From NCBI GenBank assembly GCA_002432865.1, contig DJGX01000019.1, positions 21,956 through 85,955 of the forward strand: DNA of 64,000 nt. The letters run 5' to 3'. This document shows, piece by piece, positions 25,938 through 35,600 of the stretch (positions within the stretch are counted from its first letter, which is position 1; every line of letters starts with the position of its first letter). Below the pieces are notes generated by a model. It saw nothing but the letters and a program-made list of their open reading frames with translations. It made no database searches and was not told where the DNA came from. The position numbers and the translations under genes were made by a program. The DNA is from Cloacimonetes bacterium UBA5835. Its GTDB lineage: Bacteria > Cloacimonadota > Cloacimonadia > Cloacimonadales > Cloacimonadaceae.

Positions 25938-26954
25938 TTAGAAAATCTCTGTCTGTTCAGTAAGGGGAGTTAAACCTAAATGGCGGTATGCCTTAAAAGT
26001 AACTTTTCTACCTTGAGGGCTGCGTTCCAGAAAGCCCTGTTGCACTAAATAGGGTTCAAAGATTTCTTCGATAGTTCCGGAATCTTCTCCAACGGCAGTA
26101 GCAATTGTTTTAATACCTACAGGGCCTCCATTATAGTTTTCAATAATAGTAGTTAAGATGCGTTTATCCATTTCATCCAAACCGGCATTATCCACTTGCA
26201 ACATTTGTAAAGCAGCCAAAGCAATATTTAGAGTAATAATTCCGTTGCCTTTTATTTGAGCATAATCACGCACACGTCTAAGTAAACGATTGGCAATTCT
26301 GGGAGTGCCCCTACTGCGTCTGGCAATTTCATTAATGCCATCATTATCAGCTGGAATATTCAATAGTTTTGCACTACGACGAATAATATGTGCTATGGAT
26401 TCCTGATCGTAATAATCCAAACGAAGCACAATTCCAAATCTATCTCGAAGAGGGGGAGTTAATAAACCAGCTCTGGTAGTGGCTCCAATTAAAGTAAATT
26501 GTTCCAATGGTATTTTTAGAGTGCGGGAATTGGGACCGCTATCCAGAATTATTTCCATCTCAAAATCTTCCATAGCAGGATAGATATATTCTTCAATCAC
26601 ATGGGACAGGCGATGAATTTCATCTATAAAAAGGACTGAATGCCCTTGTAAATTAGTTAAAATACCAGCCAAATCAGAAGGTTTTTCAATAACCGGTCCG
26701 CTGGAGGTAGTGATATTTACCCCTAATTCATAAGCAATAATGCCAGCCAGGGTAGTTTTTCCTAAACCGGGAGGTCCATATAATAAAATATGATCAAGGG
26801 ATTCACCGCGTAGTCTGGCAGCTTTGATACTAATATCTAAAAGTTCTTTAATATGTGTTTGTCCGATGAATTCTTTTAAAGAGCGCGGACGTAAAGCTCT
26901 ATCCAGTTCTATATCTTCAATCAATTGATCGGGGTCGTTTATTCTTTCCAGCAT
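25938..26954 (-). CDS. ruvB: Holliday junction branch migration helicase RuvB
   Basis: A hexameric AAA+ ATPase that drives branch migration with RuvA. Walker A GPPGLGKTT is at residues 60-68, Walker B DEIH at 111-114, sensor GATTRAG near 157 and the arginine finger in TPPLRDRFG (Arg170/Arg172). The C-terminal winged helix ends in the GFLERSPQGRK segment near 310. The length of 338 residues is standard. No ruvA or ruvC lies alongside; it sits unusually inside a glycan-related group, four bases after the secreted protein gene. Confidence 0.97.
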   Translation of the reverse strand: MLERINDPDQLIEDIELDRALRPRSLKEFIGQTHIKELLDISIKAARLRGESLDHILLYGPPGLGKTTLAGIIAYELGVNITTSSGPVIEKPSDLAGILTNLQGHSVLFIDEIHRLSHVIEEYIYPAMEDFEMEIILDSGPNSRTLKIPLEQFTLIGATTRAGLLTPPLRDRFGIVLRLDYYDQESIAHIIRRSAKLLNIPADNDGINEIARRSRGTPRIANRLLRRVRDYAQIKGNGIITLNIALAALQMLQVDNAGLDEMDKRILTTIIENYNGGPVGIKTIATAVGEDSGTIEEIFEPYLVQQGFLERSPQGRKVTFKAYRHLGLTPLTEQTEIF

Positions 26955-26957
26955 AGT

Positions 26958-27419
26958 TTATTTTTTCTTTTTAGTATAGGGTGGGATAACAAAAGGTTTA
27001 TCCAGCATTTTAATTAAGTTTGTGCCTTCGGGGATGGGCTGGGTCCAGGTCTTTTTTTGTCCTGTTTTTATATGTGTTATTTCCATATAGATAACTTCTC
27101 CGGCTTGCCATTGGCTTTTAAAATTACCAAGTTGCAAACTGGTAATCACCATAAAAGGAAACTTATTTCCATCTCCAACTTGTTTAACAGCAATAGTATG
27201 AATCGGATGAGTTTCAGTACTGACAATTTCATCCGGGCGGGTATTAATCCAGGCCTTAAGGATATATTCATTAGCGCTTTTATCTTGTTCACGAGTTATC
27301 AAAGGGTTTTTATCATTTTCGAGAGTTAGTTTTTGCACATAAACTCGGGGGATAGTAATTGCAGAAAGGGTTAAACAAAGCAGTAGCAATATACTGAACA
27401 GAGTAAATCTCTTCATCAT
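26958..27419 (-). CDS. secreted protein of unknown function
   Basis: Not recognised. A signal peptide of ~20 residues (hydrophobic FSILLLLCLTLS core) is followed by ~130 residues that look strand-rich and end in a basic KKKK tail. The middle has a WINTRPDEI segment and a VMEITHIKTGQKKTW-like stretch. It lies between the mannosyltransferase-like gene and ruvB with very short gaps, so it is probably co-transcribed. Two adjacent ATG codons (27419, 27416) could each be the start. A periplasmic or outer-membrane location is inferred from the signal peptide only. Confidence 0.65.
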   Translation of the reverse strand: MMKRFTLFSILLLLCLTLSAITIPRVYVQKLTLENDKNPLITREQDKSANEYILKAWINTRPDEIVSTETHPIHTIAVKQVGDGNKFPFMVITSLQLGNFKSQWQAGEVIYMEITHIKTGQKKTWTQPIPEGTNLIKMLDKPFVIPPYTKKKK

Positions 27420-27425
27420 AACACC

Positions 27426-28148
27426 CTATTTATTATTTATAAGACCCAGAACTTTCATAATTTGTAAACGCCAAACCATCCAGGCAGCTTCCCAAACGAT
27501 TTTTCGACTCATTTTTGATACGCCGTTGATGCGTTCGGTAAAGATAATTGGTATTTCTTTTAGATGGAAACCCTTCACCCAAGCTCGGAAATTCATTTCT
27601 ATCTGGAAGGCATAGCCGTCAGATAGGATTTTGTCCAAATCTATACTTTCCAGAACTTTACGCCGAAAACACTTATACCCTCCGGTAGGATCTTTAATTG
27701 GCATTCCAGTTATTACGCGCACATATTTACTGGCGAAGTAGCTAATTAATAAGCGTTTGAAAGGCCAGTGAATAATATTTACTCCTTCGCAATAGCGACT
27801 ACCAATAACTAAATCATATTTTTGGGCTGCTTCCAACAAGCGCGGTATATCATCTGGATTATGAGAAAAATCAGCATCCATTTCCATTATAAAATCGTAA
27901 CCTTGTTCCAATGCATATTTGAAACCGGTTACATAAGCAGAACCGAGACCCATTTTCCCTGGACGCTGAAGTAAATGTATCCGCGGATTTGTGCTTTGCA
28001 TAAATTTCACTCTTAAAGCTGTGCCATCAGGAGAATTATCATCTATCACTAATACTTCAATTGAGTCACTTTTAGAAAGCACCTGTTCCAGGAGGCGTTC
28101 AATATTTTCAATTTCGTTGTAAGTAGGGATAATTATTAGTGTTTTCAT
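27426..28148 (-). CDS. polyprenol monophosphomannose synthase-like GT2
   Basis: A GT2 enzyme of the dolichol-phosphate-mannose synthase group, which transfers a sugar to polyprenyl phosphate. Motifs are IIPTYNEIENI at residues 5-15, VIDDNSPDGTA near 34, EMDADFSHNPDD near 90 (metal site), GSRYCEG near 117, and the DPTGGYKCFRRKVL segment near 153. No C-terminal membrane anchor is present, as in actinobacterial and archaeal short forms. It overlaps the acyltransferase by four bases. The product probably feeds the nearby flippase or protein glycosylation. Confidence 0.9.
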   Translation of the reverse strand: MKTLIIIPTYNEIENIERLLEQVLSKSDSIEVLVIDDNSPDGTALRVKFMQSTNPRIHLLQRPGKMGLGSAYVTGFKYALEQGYDFIMEMDADFSHNPDDIPRLLEAAQKYDLVIGSRYCEGVNIIHWPFKRLLISYFASKYVRVITGMPIKDPTGGYKCFRRKVLESIDLDKILSDGYAFQIEMNFRAWVKGFHLKEIPIIFTERINGVSKMSRKIVWEAAWMVWRLQIMKVLGLINNK

Positions 28149-28900
28149 TGTATATCCAGATTATGTTTCATTAATTGGGTTTCAGGTACTGTGCGCATAG
28201 GTTTTGCTGGATTTCCAGCAACAACAGTTTCCACAGGAACATCTTTGGTAACAACTGCTCCAGCAGCTACAGTTCCATCGCTGTTTATTGTTTTTCCGGG
28301 AAGGATTGTAGCATTAAGACCAATCCTTGAACCATCGATCATTGTAATTCCTCTAAAGTGTTTATAGCGTTCTATATCGCGCCCCATATAATTATCGTTA
28401 CTTGTTGCCACGCAAGGAGCTACAAAACAATAATTTCCAATTTCAGAATAGGCAGTGATATAGCAATTAGTTTCGAACTTATTTCGGTTTCCGATTTTTA
28501 CATAGTTTTCGATAGCTACATTTCTGCCGATAATATTCAAATCACCTATACTAACATTTTCACGGATAGTGGCCAGATCAGCAATTAAATTATGGTTACC
28601 TATTTCACATTGACAATAGATAACAGCATTGCTGCCAATTTGGCAAAAATCTCCAATTTCGGCAGCTTTAAGATTGGTGGACACACTAAAAATACTGCGT
28701 GGAGAAGAGAGTGGTTTTTTCCCAATAATCGTTCCATCATCAATTCTACAGGAATTACCGATTTTTGTATCCGGATGAATAACAACATTATGTCCTATTA
28801 AGCAATCATCTCCAATTTGAACTCCTTCCATTATAACTACATTATAACCGAAAGTTACATTTTTCCCAATTTTGGCGGAATTATCTATATATTGGTTCAT
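28145..28900 (-). CDS. left-handed beta-helix acyl/acetyltransferase
   Basis: The protein is built from hexapeptide repeats (for example IGKNVT, IGDDCL, IGNSCR, IGSNAV) over most of its 251 residues, giving a left-handed beta-helix as in LpxA/LpxD and WbbJ/PglD-like sugar N-acetyltransferases. The C-terminal part has GLNATILPG, a VAAGAVVTKDVP segment and VVAGNPAK, typical of sugar acetyltransferases. The start is ATG 28900, with GGGGAGG just upstream; a longer open frame extends to 28999 without support. The divergent Xer gene is 70 bases away. Confidence 0.83.
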   Translation of the reverse strand: MNQYIDNSAKIGKNVTFGYNVVIMEGVQIGDDCLIGHNVVIHPDTKIGNSCRIDDGTIIGKKPLSSPRSIFSVSTNLKAAEIGDFCQIGSNAVIYCQCEIGNHNLIADLATIRENVSIGDLNIIGRNVAIENYVKIGNRNKFETNCYITAYSEIGNYCFVAPCVATSNDNYMGRDIERYKHFRGITMIDGSRIGLNATILPGKTINSDGTVAAGAVVTKDVPVETVVAGNPAKPMRTVPETQLMKHNLDIQ

Positions 28901-28925
28901 AAATCCTCCCCTTTTTACTTTAATA

Positions 28926-28966
28926 CCATTTTTTACTCGACAAGTTTTAAGGCAAGTAAAAAATGG
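28926..28966. promoter_or_regulatory. perfect 12-bp inverted repeat between divergent genes
   Basis: CCATTTTTTACT (28926-28937) and AGTAAAAAATGG (28955-28966) are exact reverse complements separated by 17 bases. The right arm ends four bases before the Xer start codon. It could be an operator or a 5' leader hairpin. The 70-bp gap between the divergent starts is largely taken up by it. Confidence 0.6.
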
Positions 28967-28970
28967 CCTT

Positions 28971-29867
28971 ATGGAAAAGTATATAGATGATTTTTGCAAC
29001 TATCTGGCTTTAGAAGGTAAATCCGAAAAGACGATTAGTGCCTATAAATTGGATTTAGAGCAGTTTTACACCTATATTCAGCGTTTTTTTGAAAATGGAA
29101 TAGTTACTTTGCCGGAAATAACTGTTCTGAATATTCGCGATTTTTTGCGCTATTTGAATGAAAAGCCAGATTGCAATCGTTCTCTAGCGCGTAAAAGTGC
29201 AGCTCTAAATTCTTTTTTCAAGTTTTGCAAAAAAAGCGGCTTTATTTCAAATAACCCGATGGACAAAATCAAACGCCCCAAATATGAAGTCCCTCTGCCC
29301 AAATGCTTTACCGAAGAAGAAGTAAGAACTCTGCTTTCAATTCCAGATACCAGCAATCGGTATGGTGTTAGAAATAAGGCAATTTTAGAAACCTTATATT
29401 CTTCAGGTCTGCGTCTTTCTGAACTTGCTGGCATCCGTTTACAGGATATAGATTTAAAAAGAGGCCTGGTTCGGGTTACAGGAAAAGGTAATAAACAGCG
29501 AATTGTCCCCCTGGGTTCCTATGCCAGAGAAGCCATATATAACTATTTAAAGATTCGCCCAAAGTTCGCCCAGGAAAATAGCCCCGATTTACTATTTTTA
29601 ACTAAAAGCGGCAAAGCGTTCGATACAAAGCAGTTGGATATCATTCTAAAACGATATTTTGAACTGGTAGCTAAGGCTAAGGGCTATTCCCCGCATTCTT
29701 TAAGACATAGTTTCGCCACACATTTACTTTCCAGAGGTGCCGATTTACGAGCTATTCAAGAACTGTTGGGGCATTCACTTCTCTCTACAACAGAAGTATA
29801 TACCCATATATCAATGGAAGATATCAAGGAAGCATATAAAAAAGGCCACCCTCGTTATAAAGAATAA
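28971..29867 (+). CDS. tyrosine recombinase XerC/XerD
   Basis: A tyrosine site-specific recombinase of the Xer type. The N-terminal SAM-like core-binding domain spans ~1-90. Catalytic residues are in place: Arg148 in SGLRLSEL, His242 and Arg245 in HSLRHSF, His268 in LGHS and the nucleophile Tyr277 in VYTH. The length of 298 residues fits chromosomal Xer proteins rather than phage integrases. The start is set at ATG 28971 (MEKYIDDF), where the family usually begins; upstream in-frame codons overlap the divergent gene. Whether it is XerC, XerD or a lone XerH-like enzyme is not decidable here. Confidence 0.92.
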   Translation: MEKYIDDFCNYLALEGKSEKTISAYKLDLEQFYTYIQRFFENGIVTLPEITVLNIRDFLRYLNEKPDCNRSLARKSAALNSFFKFCKKSGFISNNPMDKIKRPKYEVPLPKCFTEEEVRTLLSIPDTSNRYGVRNKAILETLYSSGLRLSELAGIRLQDIDLKRGLVRVTGKGNKQRIVPLGSYAREAIYNYLKIRPKFAQENSPDLLFLTKSGKAFDTKQLDIILKRYFELVAKAKGYSPHSLRHSFATHLLSRGADLRAIQELLGHSLLSTTEVYTHISMEDIKEAYKKGHPRYKE

Positions 29868-30428
29868 ACTATATTTCCAGTTGGGAATTTGAGGTTTGTA
29901 AAAACTAAGCTCCCTCTTTCCGCTCATTATAGTTGAGGTTGTCTGCTACAATTTTTATGTCTTTTCTTGGGGCTGGGATTATTATAGTAGCCATTAATGT
30001 TTTCATATAAATGCCGAATATTAGCTGTGTAATATGTCTGTAGGAATGCAAGCATAATAAACACTTGCTCTGTAGTAAATCCTCTCACGATTCCCTAGTC
30101 TGACTAGAGATCTGTTCGCTAATTATTAGCATTGTTATCGATTATAAAGCAGGTAAGGATTGATAATGCTAAACAGCAAACCTGGAATAAAATAACATCG
30201 ATGCCTAAAAGAGTTACAGTAATTCTTCTTATCTTCTCCACAAAATGAATAAAGAAATAATTATCTTGATGATAGGATATAGCGTAATAAACAATCCTGT
30301 GCTTACTTTAGATTATTTGTATACCTTTTTTGTTTGACATATCCTGCCCCATCAAAATATGGGTTGCTACAAAACATGGTTTACCTTGGAGTAATGTCTG
30401 ATACATATGGAGAAATAGAGGTTTGGAT
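29868..30428. other. non-coding region before the oxidoreductase operon
   Basis: No gene was found in ~560 bases. A loose inverted repeat TTAGCATT/AATGCTAA (30126-30133, 30165-30172) and the candidate promoter at 30334-30363 are the only features noted. Confidence 0.6.
30334..30363 (+). promoter_or_regulatory. possible promoter of the NuoEF-type operon
   Basis: TTGACA (30334-30339) lies 18 bases before TATGGG (30358-30363). The -10 is weak but resembles the TATGGT seen upstream of tdk. The first gene starts 66 bases downstream. Confidence 0.4.
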
Positions 30429-30908
30429 ATGAATAATGTCTTAAAGCGTTTAGATAAAATTATAACTACCTATCAAGGGAAAAAAGGTTCTCTGATACCT
30501 TTGTTACAAGAGACACAGAATGAACTGGGTTTTTTATCCAGAGAAACAATGGAATATTTAGCAGAAAAAATGCAAATACCTGCTGCGGAGATTTTTGGAG
30601 TAGCAACATTTTACTCTATGTTTCGTTTGGAACCACAGGGTAAACACTTAATCCGCGTTTGTAAAGGGACTGCGTGCCATGTTTCCGATGCAGATGGAAT
30701 CAAAAAAGCAGTAGTGGATGCGTTGCAGCTTGCGGAAGATGAAAACACAACTTCCGACAGACAATTTACAGTAATGGAAGTTGCCTGCTTAGGATGTTGT
30801 TCCTTGGCACCCGTAATTATGATCGATGATAGAACTTATGGCAAACTGGTTCCGGAAGCAATTCCTGCTATTTTACATCAATATATAAGCGAGACATCTA
30901 ATGAATAA
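30429..30908 (+). CDS. NuoE/HydC-like [2Fe-2S] subunit
   Basis: A thioredoxin-fold ferredoxin subunit of NADH-linked complexes. Cysteines for the [2Fe-2S] cluster lie in CKGTAC near residue 80 and CLGCC near 120. The ATG at 30429 is used because AGAGG at 30417-30421 is seven bases upstream; a TTG at 30423 is too close to it. The length of 159 residues is normal. It overlaps the NuoF-like gene by eight bases. In HydABC- and Stn-type complexes this subunit pairs with the NuoF-like subunit to form the NADH module. Confidence 0.92.
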   Translation: MNNVLKRLDKIITTYQGKKGSLIPLLQETQNELGFLSRETMEYLAEKMQIPAAEIFGVATFYSMFRLEPQGKHLIRVCKGTACHVSDADGIKKAVVDALQLAEDENTTSDRQFTVMEVACLGCCSLAPVIMIDDRTYGKLVPEAIPAILHQYISETSNE

Positions 30909-32670
30909 TATAATCGTAAAAGTAGGTTTGGCAAGTTGTGGTGTAGCTGCTGGGGCAAAAGAAGTATATAATGCACTAAAACAATATCTTAAAGAAAATG
31001 ATAAACCTGTTACATTAAAGAAGACTGCTTGTATTGGTATGTGTTTTGAAGAACCGATCGTACAGTTTGAAGGTTCTGAACTTGGCTCCATTCATATTGG
31101 AAAAGCTCGACCAGAAACAATTATCAGTATTTTGGAAGATTATATAGCAGGAAAAGCTCCTGCTGAGAATATCATTTTAGCAGAAAAGCTACCGAGTAGA
31201 CATAATGATCTTTTGGCTAATCAGCAACGCATCGTTTTACGGAATTGTGGGATAATAGACCCGGAATGTATTGAGGATTATGAAGCCCGAGATGGTTATA
31301 AAGCATTACAAAAAGCACTAAGTATGGATAGAGACGCCATCATTGACGAAATCAAAAAATCGGGTTTAAGAGGACGCGGTGGAGCTGGTTTCCCTACAGG
31401 AGTAAAATGGCAACTTTGTGCTAAAGAAGTATCCGCTAAAAAATATGTTATATGCAATGCTGATGAAGGTGATCCAGGTGCTTTTATGGATCGTAGTACT
31501 CTGGAAGGCGATCCTCATTCCGTGATTGAAGGTATGATAATTGGTGCTTATGCTATTGGTGCTAATGAAGGTTATATATACTGCCGAGCAGAATATCCAA
31601 TGGCTTTGGAACATTTAAAAACTGCAATTGCCGCTGCAGAAAAAAAGAACTACCTGGGAAAAAATATATTGGGCAGTTCTTTCAGTTTTGATTTGCATAT
31701 CAAGGAAGGTGCCGGTGCTTTTGTTTGTGGAGAAGAAACTGCTTTAATGCAATCCATTGAAGGTAAAAGAGGTATGCCTACTTTGCGTCCCCCATATCCT
31801 GCTGCAAAAGGACTTTGGGGAAAGCCTACCAATATTAATAATGTAGAAACCTGGGCAAATGTCCCCTGGATAATTATGCACAGTGCCAATGAATATAGAA
31901 AATATGGAACAGATAAATCACCCGGAACTAAAGTATTTGCCTTAGCAGGTAAAATTGCTGGTAGTGGATTAATAGAAGTCCCTATGGGGATCCCTCTTAA
32001 AGATATAATCTATAAGGTTGGGGGAGGAATGAAAACTTCCAAACCTTTCAAAGCTGTGCAAATGGGAGGTCCATCCGGGGGTTGTATTCCTGCCGAAAAA
32101 ATTGATACCATAGTAGATTATGATTCTATCACTGCCACAGGGGCAATTATGGGTTCCGGGGGAATGGTAGTTATGGATACTGGAACTTGTATGGTTGATG
32201 TAGCCAAGTTTTTTCTAAATTTCACTCAAAATGAATCCTGTGGGAAATGTACTTTTTGCCGTATTGGAACCAAACGAATGTTAGAAATCTTAACTCGTAT
32301 CACGGAAGGCAAAGGAGAATTGCAAGACCTAAACAACCTGGAAGAATTGGCAGAAAATATAATCAAGGGTTCACTTTGCGGTTTGGGACAAACAGCTCCT
32401 GATCCTGTTCTAACCACCTTGCGTTATTTTAAGGATGAATATTTAGCTCATATTGTAGATAAACGCTGTCCCGCAGGTGTTTGTACTGCTTTAATAACCT
32501 ATAAAATTGATCCCAATAAATGTATCGGCTGCACTCTTTGTGCTCGAAAATGTCCCGTTTCCTGTATTTCCGGAAAGGTGAAACAGGTGCATACAATTGA
32601 TTTAGAGAAATGTATCAAATGTGGAGCTTGTTTTGATGCCTGTAAATTTGAAGCGGTAGTAAAAGAATAG
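30901..32670 (+). CDS. NuoF/HydB-like flavoprotein with extra iron-sulfur domains
   Basis: This 589-residue subunit has, in order: a thioredoxin-like [2Fe-2S] domain (residues ~1-85, Cys in VGLASCG and a TACIGMC segment), the FMN/NADH-binding NuoF core with GRGGAGFPTG near 160 and the NADEGDPGAFMDR segment near 190, an SLBB domain, the N3-type cluster motif SCGKCTFCRIG near 447, and two C-terminal [4Fe-4S] motifs (CIGCTLCARKCP and CIKCGACFDAC). The extra N- and C-terminal domains are the signature of HydB in bifurcating hydrogenases and related transhydrogenases rather than respiratory NuoF. Confidence 0.93.
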   Translation: MNNIIVKVGLASCGVAAGAKEVYNALKQYLKENDKPVTLKKTACIGMCFEEPIVQFEGSELGSIHIGKARPETIISILEDYIAGKAPAENIILAEKLPSRHNDLLANQQRIVLRNCGIIDPECIEDYEARDGYKALQKALSMDRDAIIDEIKKSGLRGRGGAGFPTGVKWQLCAKEVSAKKYVICNADEGDPGAFMDRSTLEGDPHSVIEGMIIGAYAIGANEGYIYCRAEYPMALEHLKTAIAAAEKKNYLGKNILGSSFSFDLHIKEGAGAFVCGEETALMQSIEGKRGMPTLRPPYPAAKGLWGKPTNINNVETWANVPWIIMHSANEYRKYGTDKSPGTKVFALAGKIAGSGLIEVPMGIPLKDIIYKVGGGMKTSKPFKAVQMGGPSGGCIPAEKIDTIVDYDSITATGAIMGSGGMVVMDTGTCMVDVAKFFLNFTQNESCGKCTFCRIGTKRMLEILTRITEGKGELQDLNNLEELAENIIKGSLCGLGQTAPDPVLTTLRYFKDEYLAHIVDKRCPAGVCTALITYKIDPNKCIGCTLCARKCPVSCISGKVKQVHTIDLEKCIKCGACFDACKFEAVVKE

Positions 32671-32681
32671 GAGCGGTGGAA

Positions 32682-35600
32682 ATGATAGAAGTAATTTTAA
32701 ACGGAAAAACAGTGAAAGCGGAAGCCGGAATCTCTATTCTGGAACTTTGCCAACAGCATAATATTGATATTCCTACTTTATGTAATGATGAAGAACTGAA
32801 TCCTTACGGTTCCTGTTGGGTATGTTTGGTAGAAGTAAAAGGCAGAAAGGGATTTGTAACTTCCTGCGGAACTACTATTTCGGAAGGGATGGAGATAATA
32901 ACCAATAGCGAAGAAATAACCCGAGCACGCAAAATGGCTTTGGAATTGCTGATTTCCAATCATTATGCAGATTGCGTTGCCCCCTGCACAATTGCCTGTC
33001 CCGATCAAGTTGATATTCAGACCTATATTTCTTTAATTGCCAATGGTAAATATCACGAAGCGGTAAAAGTAATTAAGGAAAAATTGCCGATGCCTCTTTC
33101 CATCGGAAGGATTTGTCCCGCTTTTTGTGAAAAAGAATGCCGCAGACAAATTGTGGATGAAAGTATTGCTATTCGTCAGTTAAAACGATATGCTGCCGAT
33201 GTGGATAATGAAGATGTGTGGAATTATGTTCCCGAAAAGCTATCCACAAAAAACAAAAAAATAGCCATTATCGGAGCTGGACCCAGCGGACTTACCTGTG
33301 GCTATTTTCTTTCCAATTGGGGCTATGAAGTTATCATTTATGAAGCAGCTCCTCAAGCTGGAGGTTGGCTTCGTTATGGAATTCCGGAATTTCGTTTGCC
33401 GAAAGATATTCTGGATGCTGAAATTGAATTGATGTGTACTAATGGAATGCAGATTGAATATAATAAACAACTGGGTAAAGATATTTATTTGCAAAACTTG
33501 GCAGATAGTTATGATGCCGTATATCTTGCCATCGGAGCTCAAAAAGCAGTTCCAATGCCTGTGAAAGGTAGCGATTTGGATGGTTGCTTTTTAGGGGTTG
33601 ATTTTTTGAAGGCACACGCCTTAGGCAATTCACCCAATTTAGGATTAAAAGTAGCCATCGTAGGAGGAGGAAATACAGCTGTTGATTGTGCCCGAACCGC
33701 TATTAGAAAGGGTTGTGAAGTTGCCGTCATTTACAGAAGAACGAAAGCTGAAATGCCTGCTGAAGCAAGTGAAATTGTTGCCTGTGAAAATGAAGGCGTG
33801 AAATTTTTCTACCTTGCCAATCCTATTGAATATATTGGTAAAGGTGGACATTTAACCAGCGTAAAAATAGAAAAAATGCGTTTAGGCGAACCTGATAAAA
33901 GCGGAAGAAAAAGACCCGAGCCCACCGGTGAATTTTTTGAACTGCCCTTCGATAGTATCATTGCTGCTATTTCCCAAGTTCCTGAGGTGGATATCTTTAC
34001 GGAAGAGAAAAACTATGTTGCGGATAAAGTATTGCCCATTTCGCGTTGGCAAACGGCTATTGTAGATGAAACAACTATGTTTACAGGCTTGGAAAATGTT
34101 TTTGCCGGAGGTGATTTTAGAAGAGGTGCCGCCACTGCAATCGAAGCAATTGCCGATGGAAGAATTGCCGCTAAGGCAATAGATAACTATTTAGCAACAG
34201 GAGAGATAGTTGCAGAGCTTATTCCTTTTGACAGTAAAAAAGCTAAAAGCGTGAAAGATATCAGTCCTGCAGAGTATTCTATTTTTGAACCAAAAAAGCG
34301 GAAAGAAATGCCAGAATTACCTTTGGGAGAAGCAAAAAATAGTTTTAAGGAAGTGGAACTTGGCTTTTTGGAAGAAGATGCCATCAATGAAGCAAAACGC
34401 TGTTTGGAATGTGGTTGTTTTGTAAATGAGACCTGTTCTTTGCGAAAATATTGTACTGACTATTTAGTAAATCCAGCTCACTTTTTGGGGGGTATTAATA
34501 AGCATCCGATTGATTACAGCCATCCCTTTATTGTGCGCGATGCCAATAAGTGTATAAATTGTGGACGCTGTATTAGAACCTGTGCCGAAATTCAAGGTCC
34601 AGCAGTTTTAGGCTTTATTTATAGAGGTTTTGGAACAATGGTAGCTCCCGAATTTGGTGATTCTTTAACCAAAACCAGCTGTCTTTCCTGTGGAAAATGC
34701 ATAGATGTTTGTCCGGTGGGTGCTTTAACGGAAAGAAATATGCACTATAAATTCAATCCTCATCCCAAAGATATCTCATTGCAAAATTGTGCGTTATGTG
34801 GAGTTGGTTGTGTAATTCAAACCGAAACTCAAGCAGGAACTATTACCAAAATTACTACCTCGCAAAAAGAACCTGGTTTTAATGGTAAGAATTTATGTTT
34901 TAAAGGTCGTTTCGGCTGGCAAGGTCTTTATGACAAAGATAGATTGAATGTTTCCCTGCTAAAGCAAAATGGTTATTTTAAAGAAATTAGCTGGCAAGAA
35001 GCAGCTTCTCTTATAGCTGAAAAAATAGCATTGTGCAATTCCCAACGCTTTGAAATAAGCCCTCACATTTCTCTGGAAGAAATGCTAATGCTGCAAAGGG
35101 TTGCCGATAAATATGAAACCAAGCTTTGTGCCAATCCTGCCTTTGCTTATTTTAGCGATTCTTTCCTATCCTTAAAACCAGAAAGTGAACCCTATAAAAT
35201 TCTGGAAAATTATGATGAATATGTTGTTTATGGAGAATTAAATCAGGTTCTATCCTCTTTAATCCGCTTACAGCAAAGGAAAGGAAAGAAATTAGTTCTG
35301 GTAAATTATCCGGAAAGCCCTTACCGTCGTTTTGCCGATGCTAACTATGCCAATTTGCAAGAAGTTCAGGCAACCCAGAAGACACTCTTTGTCTATAATC
35401 AAAATCGGATTACTGAACAGGAGGCATACAATTTATGGTGTTTTGCCTCTAAAATAGGAACTGAGAATATACTGGTTTCTACGGATTATCGTAATCATCG
35501 GGGGTTTTTGGCTATGAAGCCGGATTTTTCTGAAAAAGTTGCTGATTTCGTTTTAGGTTGGGGTGTATATCCTGCTTTGGCTGATCAGGCAAAATTCAGC

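Noticed and set aside
28971..29867. Xer gene considered as a phage or island integrase
   Set aside because: Size and motifs fit a chromosomal Xer recombinase; no attachment repeats or phage genes lie nearby.
30126..30172. Inverted repeat TTAGCATT/AATGCTAA considered as a riboswitch or terminator
   Set aside because: The stem is short, the 31-base loop shows no structure and there is no T-run.
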